Below are positions 43,401-53,759 of a stretch of DNA of 64,000 bases, in pieces. The position numbers and the translations under genes were made by a program. The stretch lies in NCBI GenBank assembly GCA_031082155.1, contig JAVHLL010000001.1, positions 147,252 to 211,251 on the forward strand. Direction: 5' to 3'. The stretch's first letter is position 1. Each line of letters starts with the position of its first letter. Source of the DNA: Thermodesulfovibrionales bacterium (lineage in GTDB: Bacteria > Nitrospirota > Thermodesulfovibrionia > Thermodesulfovibrionales > SM23-35). The notes beneath the pieces were generated by a model, which had not been told where the DNA came from, did not search any database, and saw only the letters and a program-made list of their open reading frames with translations.

Positions 43401-44294
43401 ATGAACAAAATTAGGAAGGCTATCGTTGCAGTTGCCGGTTCAGGAACGAGATTCTTACCTGCTACAAAAACTATGCCGAAAGAGATGTTACCGATAGTGG
43501 ACAAACCTATTATTCAACTGGTTGCAGAAGAATTAGTGGAAGCTGGAATTGAAGATATTATTCTTGTAACGAAATGGGATAAAAAGCCACTGGAAGATCA
43601 CTTTGACCATAATTGGGCATTAGCGAATGAACTCAAGGAAGCAGGCAAATTGAAACGGCTTGAGGAAATTAAAAGAATTTCTGATATGGCCAATTTTATT
43701 TATGTAAGACAAAAGGGGCCGTATGGAAACGGCACGCCTGTATTATCGGCTGCCAGTTTAGTAGAGAATGAATCATTTGTTTATGTATGGGGTGATGACC
43801 TTGTGAGATCAAAAGTATCTTTTACTAAACAAATGATAGAAGACTATCTCAGTCATGGTCATTTAATGATTGGAGTACAAGAGGTGCCTGCAGAGGAAGT
43901 TAATAGATATGGAATTGTAAAGTTGCGTGAAGGTACGATGGAAATTGAGGATATTATTGAAAAACCATCTATGAACGAAGCACCGTCACAGTTAGCTGAT
44001 TTCGGGCGTATGATTTTAAATCAGGAAATTATCGATATTTTAAGACAAATCCCGCTCGGCAAAGAAAACGAGCTTTGGATTGTTGATGCTATACGTTATT
44101 ATGTAAAGAACAGGGGAATATTTTTAGCTAAAAAAGTAGACAATGGTGAATGGCTTACAACCGGGGATCCCTTAAATTATCTGAAAGCTGTGATTAAATA
44201 TGCTATTAATAGAAAGGACATTGGTAAAGATTTAAAATATTTTATCAGGAATACATTGTCTCCTGAATTACCTAATAAAAGCAGAGATAGATAG
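43401..44294 (+). CDS. galU: UTP-glucose-1-phosphate uridylyltransferase GalU
   Basis: The 297 residues begin with the GalU signature (AVAGSGTRFLPATKTMPKEM and VDKPIIQ), followed by FIYVRQKGPYGNGTPVL and a C-terminal sugar-binding part. GalU makes UDP-glucose. The coding sequence is clearly AT-rich (about 35-43% GC in the lines I counted), unlike both flanks, a sign of different origin. Its product is the substrate of the cyclic beta-glucan synthase gene 490 bp downstream, which suggests the pair works together. Confidence 0.94.
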   Translation: MNKIRKAIVAVAGSGTRFLPATKTMPKEMLPIVDKPIIQLVAEELVEAGIEDIILVTKWDKKPLEDHFDHNWALANELKEAGKLKRLEEIKRISDMANFIYVRQKGPYGNGTPVLSAASLVENESFVYVWGDDLVRSKVSFTKQMIEDYLSHGHLMIGVQEVPAEEVNRYGIVKLREGTMEIEDIIEKPSMNEAPSQLADFGRMILNQEIIDILRQIPLGKENELWIVDAIRYYVKNRGIFLAKKVDNGEWLTTGDPLNYLKAVIKYAINRKDIGKDLKYFIRNTLSPELPNKSRDR

Positions 44295-44501
44295 TACCAT
44301 TTTATAAAATCTTCATTTGATTAGTACTGCAAAAGAAACTGTAAAAAACAAGCAAGTATGATAAGATTTTTGGAGATATACAGAAGCCATATAAATACTG
44401 GTTGGCCTTCAGTGCAAACAAGATATGCAAAACCAGACCTGGCGACACAAGAGCGCGCCTCACGGCGAGAAGTTGAATAACAACAAGAAAGGATACATGC
44501 A

Positions 44502-44615
44502 ATGGGAGACAAAGGCGGCAAGAAGGATAAGAACAAGGTCCAGAAACAGAAGATAAAAAAACACGATCAAGACGTAAAAAAGAAGCAGGATAAGCAGCAA
44601 CCAAAAAACCCGTAA
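44502..44615 (+). CDS. Lysine/glutamine-rich 37-residue protein
   Basis: The frame encodes MGDKGGKKDKNKVQKQKIKK and continues to a PKNP end. The MGDKGGKKDK-N-K opening is, to my recollection, a recurring annotation-poor small family in soil and sediment bacteria. AAAGGA lies about nine bases upstream. It is intrinsically disordered by composition; the role is unknown. The flanking gaps 44295-44501 and 44616-44784 hold no other gene; a short imperfect hairpin occurs near 44385-44410. Confidence 0.65.
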   Translation: MGDKGGKKDKNKVQKQKIKKHDQDVKKKQDKQQPKNP

Positions 44616-44784
44616 CAGGAATCAGAAGCCAAACGCGAGAAGAACACAAGTTCTTCTGTAATTTAATTCCTGATAAGAGAGCTTCAGACAAAAATGCTCT
44701 TTCTACCGAAGGGGAATAGGTCAAACCACCCTGATTACAATCCTAATTTGCTGAGACTTCGTTTCTCAAAAGGAGACCTCAAAC

Positions 44785-47700
44785 TTGAAGATTAGCTGTA
44801 GCATTTTTGGAAACCTGTCCCATTTCCGGACGAGGTTCCATGGAAACAGCCAGACACAAAAGTGCGCTGACAAAGAGCTACCGCTGCGATCAGAATTGTT
44901 CAGCAGCGATCAGATGGAACAGCATGGTAAAACCTTGGCGGGTTTGCATAAGTTGGGGCTGGGACGTGCACGAGACCGGCTTCTGACGCGACTGGCTGAG
45001 AATGAAGACGTACTGCTTGGCGTCCGCAACCTGCTGACGGAGGCTATTAAGGCAACTCGCCGTATTACGCCGGCCGGGGAATGGCTGCTCGATAACTTCT
45101 ATCTTATTGAAGAGCAGATTCGCACAGCCAGAAAGCACTTGCCAAAGGGATACAGCCGGGAACTGCCTCGCTTGCTGGAAGGTCCATCGGCCGGACTTCC
45201 GCGCGTGTATGATATCGCGCTGGAGATGATCTCACACGGCGATGGCAGGGTGGATCCGGAAAGTCTCAGCATTTTCGTTACAGCCTACCAGACGGTCACT
45301 CCCCTAAAGCTGGGAGAATTATGGGCTATCCCTATTATGCTGCGCCTGGCGCTGATCGAGAATCTCCGGCGCATTGGAATCCGTATAGCCGCTGACAGAA
45401 TAGACCGCAACCTCGCCGATTATTGGGCGGATAAGATGACGGATATTGCAGGGAAGGACCCGAAAAACCTGATTTTAGCAATTGCGGATATGGCACGCTC
45501 GAACCCACCGATGGTGAGTTCGTTTGTTGCGGAATTTACGCGCCGGCTGCAGGGACAGAGTCCTGCGTTGGCAATGCCTCTCACCTGGATTGAGCAGCAA
45601 CTTGCCGAGTGTAGTCTGACGATTGAACAGTTAGTGCAGACGGAGAACCAGCAGCAGGCCGCCGACCAGGTTTCTATAAGCAACAGCATCACCAGTCTCC
45701 GATTTCTTGGGACGATGGACTGGCGCGAGTTCGTCGAGACGATGAGCGTAGTTGAACAGACTCTGCGTGAGGATCCGGGCGGCGTTTACGGCGAGATGGA
45801 TTTTGTGACCCGTGATCGCTACCGTCACGTGGTGGAGAAGATAGCAAAGGGCAGCTGGCTGTCCGAGGACGAGGTGGCACGCAAAGCGATCGATCTTTCA
45901 CACGATGCCGCTGCCGGAAAAGGCGGCGACGATCGAACTGCACATGTCGGCTTCTACCTGATAGACAAGGGATTTCCACAACTCGAACGAACGGCGGAGG
46001 TGCGCCTTTCCGCCCTTGAGGCACTTCAGAAAATGGGCCGCCGGTTCCCTCTGCTCCTCTATCTGGGCGCAATCATGCTGATGACGGTGATCTTCACCGG
46101 TGGCTTGCTGGTCAAGGCTCATACTGGTGGGGTGCACGGTTGGTTACTCGCGCTAGTTGGGACTCTCTCGCTTTTCTGCGTGAGCCATCTGGCGGTAGCA
46201 CTGGTGAACTGGCTGGCTACGTTGCTGGCGTCGCCGCATCCATTGCCGAAAATGGACTTCTCCAAAGGAATTCCGCCGGAATCGTGTGCCCTAGTCGTAG
46301 TCCCGACTATGCTCATAAGCACTCAGAACATCGAGGACCTGATCGAAACGCTTGAAGTCCGGTTCCTGGCAAATAGGGATGATAACCTGCACTTCGGCCT
46401 GCTGACTGATTTTCAAGACGCGGACAAGGAAACGATTCCTGAAGACGAACCGCTGTTGCGATTGGTCCGGCAAAAAATAGATGAACTGAATATAAAATAC
46501 AGGCGAGGAAAAGACGATACTTTCTTCCTTTTCCATCGCCCCCGCCGATGGAATCCTCAGGAGCGGGTTTGGATGGGTTACGAGCGTAAGAGAGGAAAGC
46601 TTGCAGAATTGAATTCGCTTCTGCGCGGCGCTCCAGGGGAACACTTCTCTCTTGTTGTTGGTAATACTGCAGTTTTATCGAATGTGAAGTACGTGATCAC
46701 CCTTGACACGGATACGCAGCTACCGCGCGATTCAGCGTGGCAGTTTGTGGGAGCCATGGCGCATCCTCTGAATCGTGCGCAATATAACGAAGACAAGCAG
46801 CGTGTTTATGAGGGGTATGGTATCCTTCAGCCTCGGGTCTCCGTTAGCCTGCCGGGCACAAACCGGTCGCGGTATGCGCGAATGTGCGGGAGTGAGCCTG
46901 GCATCGATCCATATACGCGCGCTGTCTCTGATGTTTATCAGGACTTGTTTCATGAAGGCTCGTTCATCGGCAAGGGCATCTATGATGTCGATGCATTCGA
47001 TCTGGCGCTCAGCGGACGTTTCCCCGTGAACCGGATCCTCAGCCACGATCTTCTGGAAGGATGCTACGCGCGGGCGGGGCTGTTGAGCGATGTGCAGTTG
47101 TACGAAGAATACCCGTCCAGCTACAGCGCAGACGTGAGCCGCCGGCACCGCTGGATTCGAGGGGATTGGCAGCTTGCGCGGTGGCTGTTTCCGCGCATTC
47201 CCGGCCCTGGTGGACACTGTTTGAGGAATCCGCTCTCGATACTGTCCCGGTGGAAGCTTCTCGATAACCTTCGGCGCAGTCTTGTGCCTGCGGCCCTGAC
47301 ATTCCTGTTGTTGCTTAGTTGGACACTATTGGCATCACCCTGGTTCTGGACCTTGTCAGTCATCGGAATCATCCTGGTTCCTTCTTTGATTCCCTTTGTT
47401 CTGGAGATGCTTCAGAAGCCGGACGATGTGCTTATGGGTCAGCACCTCGCTGCTGCAGTGCGCTCCGTCGGCAGGCGCTTTGTTCAGTCTGCATTTACAC
47501 TTGTGTGCCTCCCCTACGAAGCGTTTTTCAGTCTGGATGCGATTGTGCGAACGCTCTGGCGAATGCTGATCACGCGCAAACGACTTCTTGAATGGAGTCC
47601 ATCGGGTGACCCGGATCGTAATTGCACGAGTCTCTCCGCCTCCTATCGAACGATGTGGATCGCCCCCTTTATTGCCCTTGTCGCGGTGATCTATCTGGCG

Positions 47701-50700
47701 ATTTCAAGTTCAGCCGCTTTAGCGGTGGCTTTGCCTATACTGGGCCTCTGGGTTGCCTCACCTGCTATTGCGTGGTGGATCAGCCGGCCGCTCTCCCGCC
47801 GCAGAGCAAGGCTGACGAACGACCAGACTATATTTCTCAGGAAGATTTCCCGGAAAACCTGGGCGTTTTTCGAGACATTTGTGGGCCCGGAAGACCATTG
47901 GCTGCCGCCTGATAACTATCAGGAGCATCCTGTTACCGGGGTCGCACATAGCACGTCACCGACCAACATGGGACTTGCGCTGCTTGCGAATTTGTCCGCC
48001 TATGACTTCGGCTACATTTCGGCCGGACAGCTCATCGAGCGCACTGCGAATGCACTCAAGACGATGGAAACATTGGAACGACACCGGGGCCACTTCTACA
48101 ACTGGTACGACACGCAGTCTCTGAGACCGTTGCAACCTATGTATATTTCGACTGTAGACAGCGGGAACCTTGCGGCCCATCTGCTGACATTACAGCCGGG
48201 GCTGCTCGCACTTCCCGATCAAAGAATCCTGGGAGCGCGTTTTTTTGATGGGCTTAACGACACCTTAAAGGTCCTCATGGATACTATGGAAGGATCTGCA
48301 CCGGCCAAACTTGTTGAACTTCAGAAAGATCTGGAGTCTGCATCTGATAACCTTCCAACCACACTCGCAGCGGCATGGCTATGCCTTGATAAACTTGCAA
48401 CTTCCACTGCAGAAATGGTCGCCAACTTCGATTCTAATGATGATGACCGCGAGAGTAAGGCAAAGTGGTGGGCGCTCGCCTTCACCGGGCAAATTCAGGA
48501 TGCCATCGATGAGCTGATGTTTCTCGCTCCCTGGATAATGCTGCCGGCCACTTCGGACAAACTCCACGACTTTCCCGGTATTGGCGAGATCCCAACGCTG
48601 CGCGAAGTGGCAAGACTTGAGCTGGAGTTGCTGCCTGTAATAGAGCACCGTCTCAGATTGGACGCGCTGCCCGATGATAGCGCCTGGCTTGGTAAGCTTC
48701 GAGGGCTTATCACGGAGGCAAGCTACCGCGCCAGGACAAGGATTGCGGTTATCGAACGCCTTGCATTGCAGGCAAGTGAACTCAGCCACATGGAGTATGA
48801 CTTCCTGTTCGACAAGGCGAGTCATCTCCTGGCCATCGGGTACAACCTCAGTGAGCGCAGGCGAGACCCGAGTTACTACGATCTACTGGCTTCGGAAGCG
48901 AGATTGTGCAGTTTTGTGGCGATTGCGCAGGGACAACTACCGCAGGAGAGCTGGTTCGCCCTGGGGCGTCTGCTCACTACCGCCAGTGGAGAGCCGATTC
49001 TCCTTTCATGGAGTGGATCGATGTTCGAGTACCTCATGCCATTGCTGGTAATGCCAACGTATGAAAACACACTTCTCGACCAGACATATAAGGCAGCTGT
49101 GGCGAGGCAGATCGAGTATGGAAAGAAGCGCGGAGTGCCGTGGGGCATTTCGGAATCCGGTTATAACATGATCGATGTCCATCTCAACTACCAGTATCGG
49201 GCGTTTGGCGTGCCAGGTCTGGGGCTCAAACGCGGACTCGCCGAGGATCTGGTAATTGCACCCTATGCCTCTGCGCTTGCGCTGATGATAGATCCCGGGG
49301 AGGCTTGCCTGAATATGCAACGACTTGCTGCCGAAGGATTTGAAGGGAAGTATGGCTTTTATGAAGCGATCGATTACACTCCTTCGCGTCTGCCGCGCGG
49401 ACAATCGACTGTGGTGGTCCGGTCCTTCATGGCACATCACGAAGGCATGAGCTTTCTCTCTCTTGCCTCTCTGCTCCTAAATTGCCCAATGCAGAAGAGA
49501 TTCGAGTCGAATCCCTTGTTCCAGGCGACTATATTGTTGCTCCAGGAGCGAATCCCAAAGGCCACGGCTTTCTATTCGCACACCGCCGAGCCCTCCGACT
49601 TGCATGTGGCTTTCGATAGTGAGGAGAGAGCGCCGGTGCGTGTTTTTAGCAGCCCGGATACGCCGGTTCCAGAAGTGCAGTTGTTGTCGAACGGCAGATA
49701 CCACGTGATGATTACGAATGCGGGCGGCGGTTACAGTCATTGGAAGGATATTGCAGTCACCCGCTGGCGCGAAGACAGTACCTGCGACAACTGGGGCACG
49801 TTCTGTTACCTTCGCGACGTGACGAGCGGAGCAGTCTGGTCAACCGCATATCAACCAACACTCAAACGGACGGAGAAGTATGAAGCGATTTTCTCGGAAG
49901 GGCGAGCCGAGTTTCGCTGCCGGGACCATGATTTTGATACCCATTCTGAGATCGCTGTTTCACCCGAGGATGACATCGAACTGCGCCGGGTGCGTATCAT
50001 CAACCGTTCCCGGACGCGCAGAACGATCGATGTTACGAGTTATGCGGAAGTGGTTCTTGCACCTCCTGCTGCGGATGCACTGCATCCTGCGTTCAGCAAT
50101 CTTTTTGTTCAGACCGAGATCATCCGCAAGCAGCGGGCGATCCTCTGCACCCGCAGGCCCCGCTCCCACGACGAGAAGGCGCCCTGGATGTTTCACATGA
50201 TGGTTGTGCATGGGGCGGAGACCGGGGAAGTCTCCTATGAGACCGATCGCATGCAGTTTATCGGCCGCGGAAACACCGTTGAAAAACCGCAAGCTATGAG
50301 CGGGGTAGCTGATTTTTTTACGGGAGCGCTCTCGGACAGTGAGGGCTCAGTGCTCGATCCGATTGTCGCTGTTCGTTATCGAATAATGCTTGATCCGGAA
50401 GAAACGGTAACGATAAATATTGTCTCCGGCATCGGGGATACTCGCGACGGCTGTCTGAGCCTTGTCGAGAAATATCAGGACCGACGACTCGCGGACCGCG
50501 TCTTTGACCTGGCATGGACACACAGCCAGGTACTGCTGCGGCAGATCAACGCAACTGAAGCTGACGCGCAGCTCTACGGACACCTTGCCAGTTCGGTGAT
50601 CTTTGCCAATTCCTCTCTGCGTGCTGAACCTGGGGTCCTCGTCAAGAACCGCCGGGGGCAATCCGGTTTATGGGGCTATGCTATATCCGGTGATTTACCG

Positions 50701-53544
50701 ATCGTGCTGCTGCAGATTGAAGATCCGGCCAATATAGACCTGGTGCGACAACTCGTGCAGGCCCATACGTACTGGCGCTTGAAGGGACTGGCGGTGGACC
50801 TGGTGATCTGGAACGAAGATCACGCCGGTTACCGGCAACTTCTGCACGACCAGATCATGGGGCTCATTGCGGCAGGCATCGAAGCCAATGTGACCGATCG
50901 ACCCGGGGGTATCTTTGTAAGACCTGCTGACCAGATATCGGAGGAGGACCGCATCCTTATCCAAACGGTCGCCCGCGTTATCATCACCGACCGCCGGGGG
51001 GCGCTGGCTGAGCAGATCAACCGGCGCAGTTTCGTGGAAGTACCAGTGCCGCTCCTTACACCGACCCGAACGCACCGCTCTGAACCCCTTGCGGTTGCTG
51101 CAAGGCCTCGCCACGACCTGATGTTTTTTAATGGGCTGGGCGGATTTACCCCGGATGGGCGCGAGTACGTCATTACGACTGCTCACGGCCAGGTGACGCC
51201 GGCGCCGTGGGTGAATGTGCTGGCAAACCCACACTTTGGGTCCGTCATTTCAGAAAGCGGGCTTGCTTACACCTGGAGCGAGAATGCCCATGAGTTCCGC
51301 CTCACTCCCTGGGGGAACGATCCCGTGAGCGATTCGAGCGGAGAGGCATTTTACCTCCGTGATGAAGAGCGTGGTCACTTCTGGTCCCCCACGCCGCTGC
51401 CCAGCCGCGGAGTGACGCCTTACGTCACCCGGCATGGATTTGGCTATAGCGTCTTCGAGCACACGGAACGAGGCATCCACTCAGAGGTATGGGTTTACGT
51501 GGCCCTGGACGCACCGATCAAGTTCACGGTTCTTAAAGTGCGAAACGAGTCGGGGCGATTACGGCGACTCTCAGTTACCGGATACGCTGAATGGGTACTT
51601 GGAGACCTGCGACCGAAATCGGCCATGCACGTGGTCACCGAAATTGATCCGAATAGCGGCGCGCTCTTCGCACGCAACCCATATAACACGGAGTTTCGAA
51701 ACCGGACTGCTTTTTTCGATGTAGACGACATGAACCGGAGCTTAAGCGGCGACCGGACTGAGTTCCTTGGGCGCAACGGCACGTTTCGGAGTCCGGCCGC
51801 GATGAGGCGGTCCCGGCTTTCCGGGAAGGTAGGTGCTGCTTTGGATCCCTGCGCCGCTATACAAGTCCCATTTGAGTTAGCCGACGGACAAGAGCGTGAG
51901 ATCATCTTCAGGCTAGGCGTAGGGCAAGATGCCGATGACGCCAGCAACCTGCTGCGCCGCTTTCGTGGATCTGCTGCCGCGGGCAGTGCGCTTGAAACGG
52001 TCTGGCAGTACTGGAACCACACGCTCGGAGCAGTGAATGTGGAAACACCCGACCAGACTGTAAATGTCCTGACCAACGGCTGGCTCTTATACCAAACTAC
52101 AGCGTGCCGCCTTTGGGCGCGCAGCGGATACTACCAGTCGGGGGGCGCCTTCGGCTTCCGCGACCAGTTGCAGGACGTGATGGCGCTTATCCATACTGAA
52201 CCGCGTCTCGTACGCGAGCACCTTCTCCTTTGTGCTGCCCGTCAGTTCCAGGAGGGAGATGTCCAGCATTGGTGGCATCCTCCATCGGGTAGCGGGGTGC
52301 GTACGCACTGTTCAGACGATTTCCTCTGGTTGCCGCTGGCCACTTGCCGTTACGTTCTCAGCACCGGGGACACCGGAGTATTGGATGAACCCGTCCACTT
52401 CATCGAGGGCCGACCGATAAATACAGACGAAGACTCGTATTACGATCTTCCCGGCCGGTCTGAACAAGCCACCAGTTTGTACGATCACTGTGTGCGGGCT
52501 ATCCTGAGAGGCATCAGCTTTGGTGTACACGGCCTGCCGCTCATCGGCTCGGGTGATTGGAACGACGGCATGAACGTTGTGGGGGAAAAAGGCAAAGGCG
52601 AAAGTATATGGTTGGGGTTCTTCCTCTATGAAGTGCTCATGCGGTTCACTGATATTGCACGCATACATGGTGACCTTCCCTTCGTTGAACGTTGTGAGAG
52701 GGAGGCGTCCCTGATGCAGCAGAATATCGAAAATAATGGTTGGGATGGTGAATGGTATCGCCGTGCTTACTTCGACGACGGATCGCCGCTCGGATCGGCG
52801 AGTAATCCCGAATGCCAGATTGATTCCATTGCGCAAAGCTGGTCTGTTCTCTCGGGCGCCGGGAATGCTGAACGTTCGCGCATGGCAATGGAAGCGGTAG
52901 ATAAGCGTCTCGTCAGACGTGACCATTCGCTGATTCAACTCCTGGACCCACCCTTCGACAAGTCGGATATAAACCCGGGTTATATAAAAGGGTACGTCCC
53001 CGGCGTCAGGGAAAATGGCGGGCAGTACACTCATGCAGCGATCTGGACGGCAATGGCCTTTGCACAATTAGGCGACAGCAGACGCGCGTGGGAACTGCTG
53101 TCTATGATCAACCCGGTAAACCATGCGAGTTCTCCGAATGGGATTGCAACATACAAGGTGGAGCCATATGTAGTCGCGGCTGACGTTTATGCACTCCCTC
53201 CTTACACCGGCCGCGGTGGATGGACATGGTACACGGGATCTGCCGGTTGGATGTACCGGCTTATCGTGGAATCACTACTGGGGCTGAGGCTTGAAGTGGA
53301 CAAGCTGAGTTTCGCACCCTGCCTCCCTGCTGATTGGGAGACGTTCAAGGTACACTACCGATACCGCGAAACTATCTACCATATCACTGTCCTGCAACCG
53401 CGCGCCGGCAGCGGCGAGACGGGTGTGACCGTTGATGGCGTTGAACAACACGACAAGGCTATTTCCCTGGTTGATGACCATCAGGAACACTCGGTCGAGG
53501 TGAGAATACCTTTGGAATCAACACCTAAATCCAAAGATGCTTGA
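44785..53544 (+). CDS. ndvB: Cyclic beta-1,2-glucan synthase (NdvB/Cgs type), 2,919 aa
   Basis: This giant inner-membrane enzyme starts, elongates, cyclises and trims beta-1,2-glucan from UDP-glucose. In order: N-terminal helical region (1-400); helices about 415-482; GT84 domain about 500-790 with DTDTQLPR near 640 and RHRWIRGDWQ near 786; more helices (about 835-872, 955-1002); a glycoamylase-like transglycosylation domain from about 1043 (GISESGYNMIDVHLNYQYRA near 1453); and GH94 phosphorylase-like repeats with GSGDWNDGMN near 2590. Length matches Brucella/Rhizobium enzymes (about 2,830-2,870), so it looks intact. Start is TTG after AAAAGGAG. It is more GC-rich than its surroundings, so transfer is likely. 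Confidence 0.93.
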   Translation: MKISCSIFGNLSHFRTRFHGNSQTQKCADKELPLRSELFSSDQMEQHGKTLAGLHKLGLGRARDRLLTRLAENEDVLLGVRNLLTEAIKATRRITPAGEWLLDNFYLIEEQIRTARKHLPKGYSRELPRLLEGPSAGLPRVYDIALEMISHGDGRVDPESLSIFVTAYQTVTPLKLGELWAIPIMLRLALIENLRRIGIRIAADRIDRNLADYWADKMTDIAGKDPKNLILAIADMARSNPPMVSSFVAEFTRRLQGQSPALAMPLTWIEQQLAECSLTIEQLVQTENQQQAADQVSISNSITSLRFLGTMDWREFVETMSVVEQTLREDPGGVYGEMDFVTRDRYRHVVEKIAKGSWLSEDEVARKAIDLSHDAAAGKGGDDRTAHVGFYLIDKGFPQLERTAEVRLSALEALQKMGRRFPLLLYLGAIMLMTVIFTGGLLVKAHTGGVHGWLLALVGTLSLFCVSHLAVALVNWLATLLASPHPLPKMDFSKGIPPESCALVVVPTMLISTQNIEDLIETLEVRFLANRDDNLHFGLLTDFQDADKETIPEDEPLLRLVRQKIDELNIKYRRGKDDTFFLFHRPRRWNPQERVWMGYERKRGKLAELNSLLRGAPGEHFSLVVGNTAVLSNVKYVITLDTDTQLPRDSAWQFVGAMAHPLNRAQYNEDKQRVYEGYGILQPRVSVSLPGTNRSRYARMCGSEPGIDPYTRAVSDVYQDLFHEGSFIGKGIYDVDAFDLALSGRFPVNRILSHDLLEGCYARAGLLSDVQLYEEYPSSYSADVSRRHRWIRGDWQLARWLFPRIPGPGGHCLRNPLSILSRWKLLDNLRRSLVPAALTFLLLLSWTLLASPWFWTLSVIGIILVPSLIPFVLEMLQKPDDVLMGQHLAAAVRSVGRRFVQSAFTLVCLPYEAFFSLDAIVRTLWRMLITRKRLLEWSPSGDPDRNCTSLSASYRTMWIAPFIALVAVIYLAISSSAALAVALPILGLWVASPAIAWWISRPLSRRRARLTNDQTIFLRKISRKTWAFFETFVGPEDHWLPPDNYQEHPVTGVAHSTSPTNMGLALLANLSAYDFGYISAGQLIERTANALKTMETLERHRGHFYNWYDTQSLRPLQPMYISTVDSGNLAAHLLTLQPGLLALPDQRILGARFFDGLNDTLKVLMDTMEGSAPAKLVELQKDLESASDNLPTTLAAAWLCLDKLATSTAEMVANFDSNDDDRESKAKWWALAFTGQIQDAIDELMFLAPWIMLPATSDKLHDFPGIGEIPTLREVARLELELLPVIEHRLRLDALPDDSAWLGKLRGLITEASYRARTRIAVIERLALQASELSHMEYDFLFDKASHLLAIGYNLSERRRDPSYYDLLASEARLCSFVAIAQGQLPQESWFALGRLLTTASGEPILLSWSGSMFEYLMPLLVMPTYENTLLDQTYKAAVARQIEYGKKRGVPWGISESGYNMIDVHLNYQYRAFGVPGLGLKRGLAEDLVIAPYASALALMIDPGEACLNMQRLAAEGFEGKYGFYEAIDYTPSRLPRGQSTVVVRSFMAHHEGMSFLSLASLLLNCPMQKRFESNPLFQATILLLQERIPKATAFYSHTAEPSDLHVAFDSEERAPVRVFSSPDTPVPEVQLLSNGRYHVMITNAGGGYSHWKDIAVTRWREDSTCDNWGTFCYLRDVTSGAVWSTAYQPTLKRTEKYEAIFSEGRAEFRCRDHDFDTHSEIAVSPEDDIELRRVRIINRSRTRRTIDVTSYAEVVLAPPAADALHPAFSNLFVQTEIIRKQRAILCTRRPRSHDEKAPWMFHMMVVHGAETGEVSYETDRMQFIGRGNTVEKPQAMSGVADFFTGALSDSEGSVLDPIVAVRYRIMLDPEETVTINIVSGIGDTRDGCLSLVEKYQDRRLADRVFDLAWTHSQVLLRQINATEADAQLYGHLASSVIFANSSLRAEPGVLVKNRRGQSGLWGYAISGDLPIVLLQIEDPANIDLVRQLVQAHTYWRLKGLAVDLVIWNEDHAGYRQLLHDQIMGLIAAGIEANVTDRPGGIFVRPADQISEEDRILIQTVARVIITDRRGALAEQINRRSFVEVPVPLLTPTRTHRSEPLAVAARPRHDLMFFNGLGGFTPDGREYVITTAHGQVTPAPWVNVLANPHFGSVISESGLAYTWSENAHEFRLTPWGNDPVSDSSGEAFYLRDEERGHFWSPTPLPSRGVTPYVTRHGFGYSVFEHTERGIHSEVWVYVALDAPIKFTVLKVRNESGRLRRLSVTGYAEWVLGDLRPKSAMHVVTEIDPNSGALFARNPYNTEFRNRTAFFDVDDMNRSLSGDRTEFLGRNGTFRSPAAMRRSRLSGKVGAALDPCAAIQVPFELADGQEREIIFRLGVGQDADDASNLLRRFRGSAAAGSALETVWQYWNHTLGAVNVETPDQTVNVLTNGWLLYQTTACRLWARSGYYQSGGAFGFRDQLQDVMALIHTEPRLVREHLLLCAARQFQEGDVQHWWHPPSGSGVRTHCSDDFLWLPLATCRYVLSTGDTGVLDEPVHFIEGRPINTDEDSYYDLPGRSEQATSLYDHCVRAILRGISFGVHGLPLIGSGDWNDGMNVVGEKGKGESIWLGFFLYEVLMRFTDIARIHGDLPFVERCEREASLMQQNIENNGWDGEWYRRAYFDDGSPLGSASNPECQIDSIAQSWSVLSGAGNAERSRMAMEAVDKRLVRRDHSLIQLLDPPFDKSDINPGYIKGYVPGVRENGGQYTHAAIWTAMAFAQLGDSRRAWELLSMINPVNHASSPNGIATYKVEPYVVAADVYALPPYTGRGGWTWYTGSAGWMYRLIVESLLGLRLEVDKLSFAPCLPADWETFKVHYRYRETIYHITVLQPRAGSGETGVTVDGVEQHDKAISLVDDHQEHSVEVRIPLESTPKSKDA

Positions 53545-53591
53545 ATCAAGGATGCAACAGCTGGGCATCCAAAGGAATAAGAAAATGCCTT

Positions 53592-53616
53592 ATATATCAG
53601 GAGACTCCTGATATAT
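53592..53616. repeat. Perfect 12-bp hairpin after the glucan synthase
   Basis: ATATATCAGGAG and CTCCTGATATAT are separated by one base and form a cruciform-prone palindrome 47 bp after the stop codon. There is no T-run, so it may be an RNA 3' stabiliser or protein site rather than a classic terminator. Confidence 0.6.
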
Positions 53617-53717
53617 CAGAAATCGGCACCTTTCACCGTATCATTCCCCTTCGTGGTCTTCGTTGAAATTTCAATGTTTTCAATATGATAGAAACTCCTG
53701 TCCTGTCAACAACAGTC

Positions 53718-53733
53718 TGGCACACATTCTGCA
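53718..53733 (+). promoter_or_regulatory. Candidate sigma-54 promoter (-24/-12)
   Basis: TGGCAC followed by ACATT and CTGCA has the GG-N10-GC spacing required by sigma-54 and only one mismatch to TTGCA. It lies 27 bp before the ATG of the broken gene at 53760. A sigma-54 activator is encoded at 34185. Confidence 0.45.
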
Positions 53734-53759
53734 TTTCAAAACTATAGCAAATACCAACC

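Noticed and set aside
45689..49440. Several minus-strand frames of 100-190 codons inside the glucan synthase gene
   Set aside because: They are shadows of a GC-rich coding sequence with no ribosome sites and no family features.
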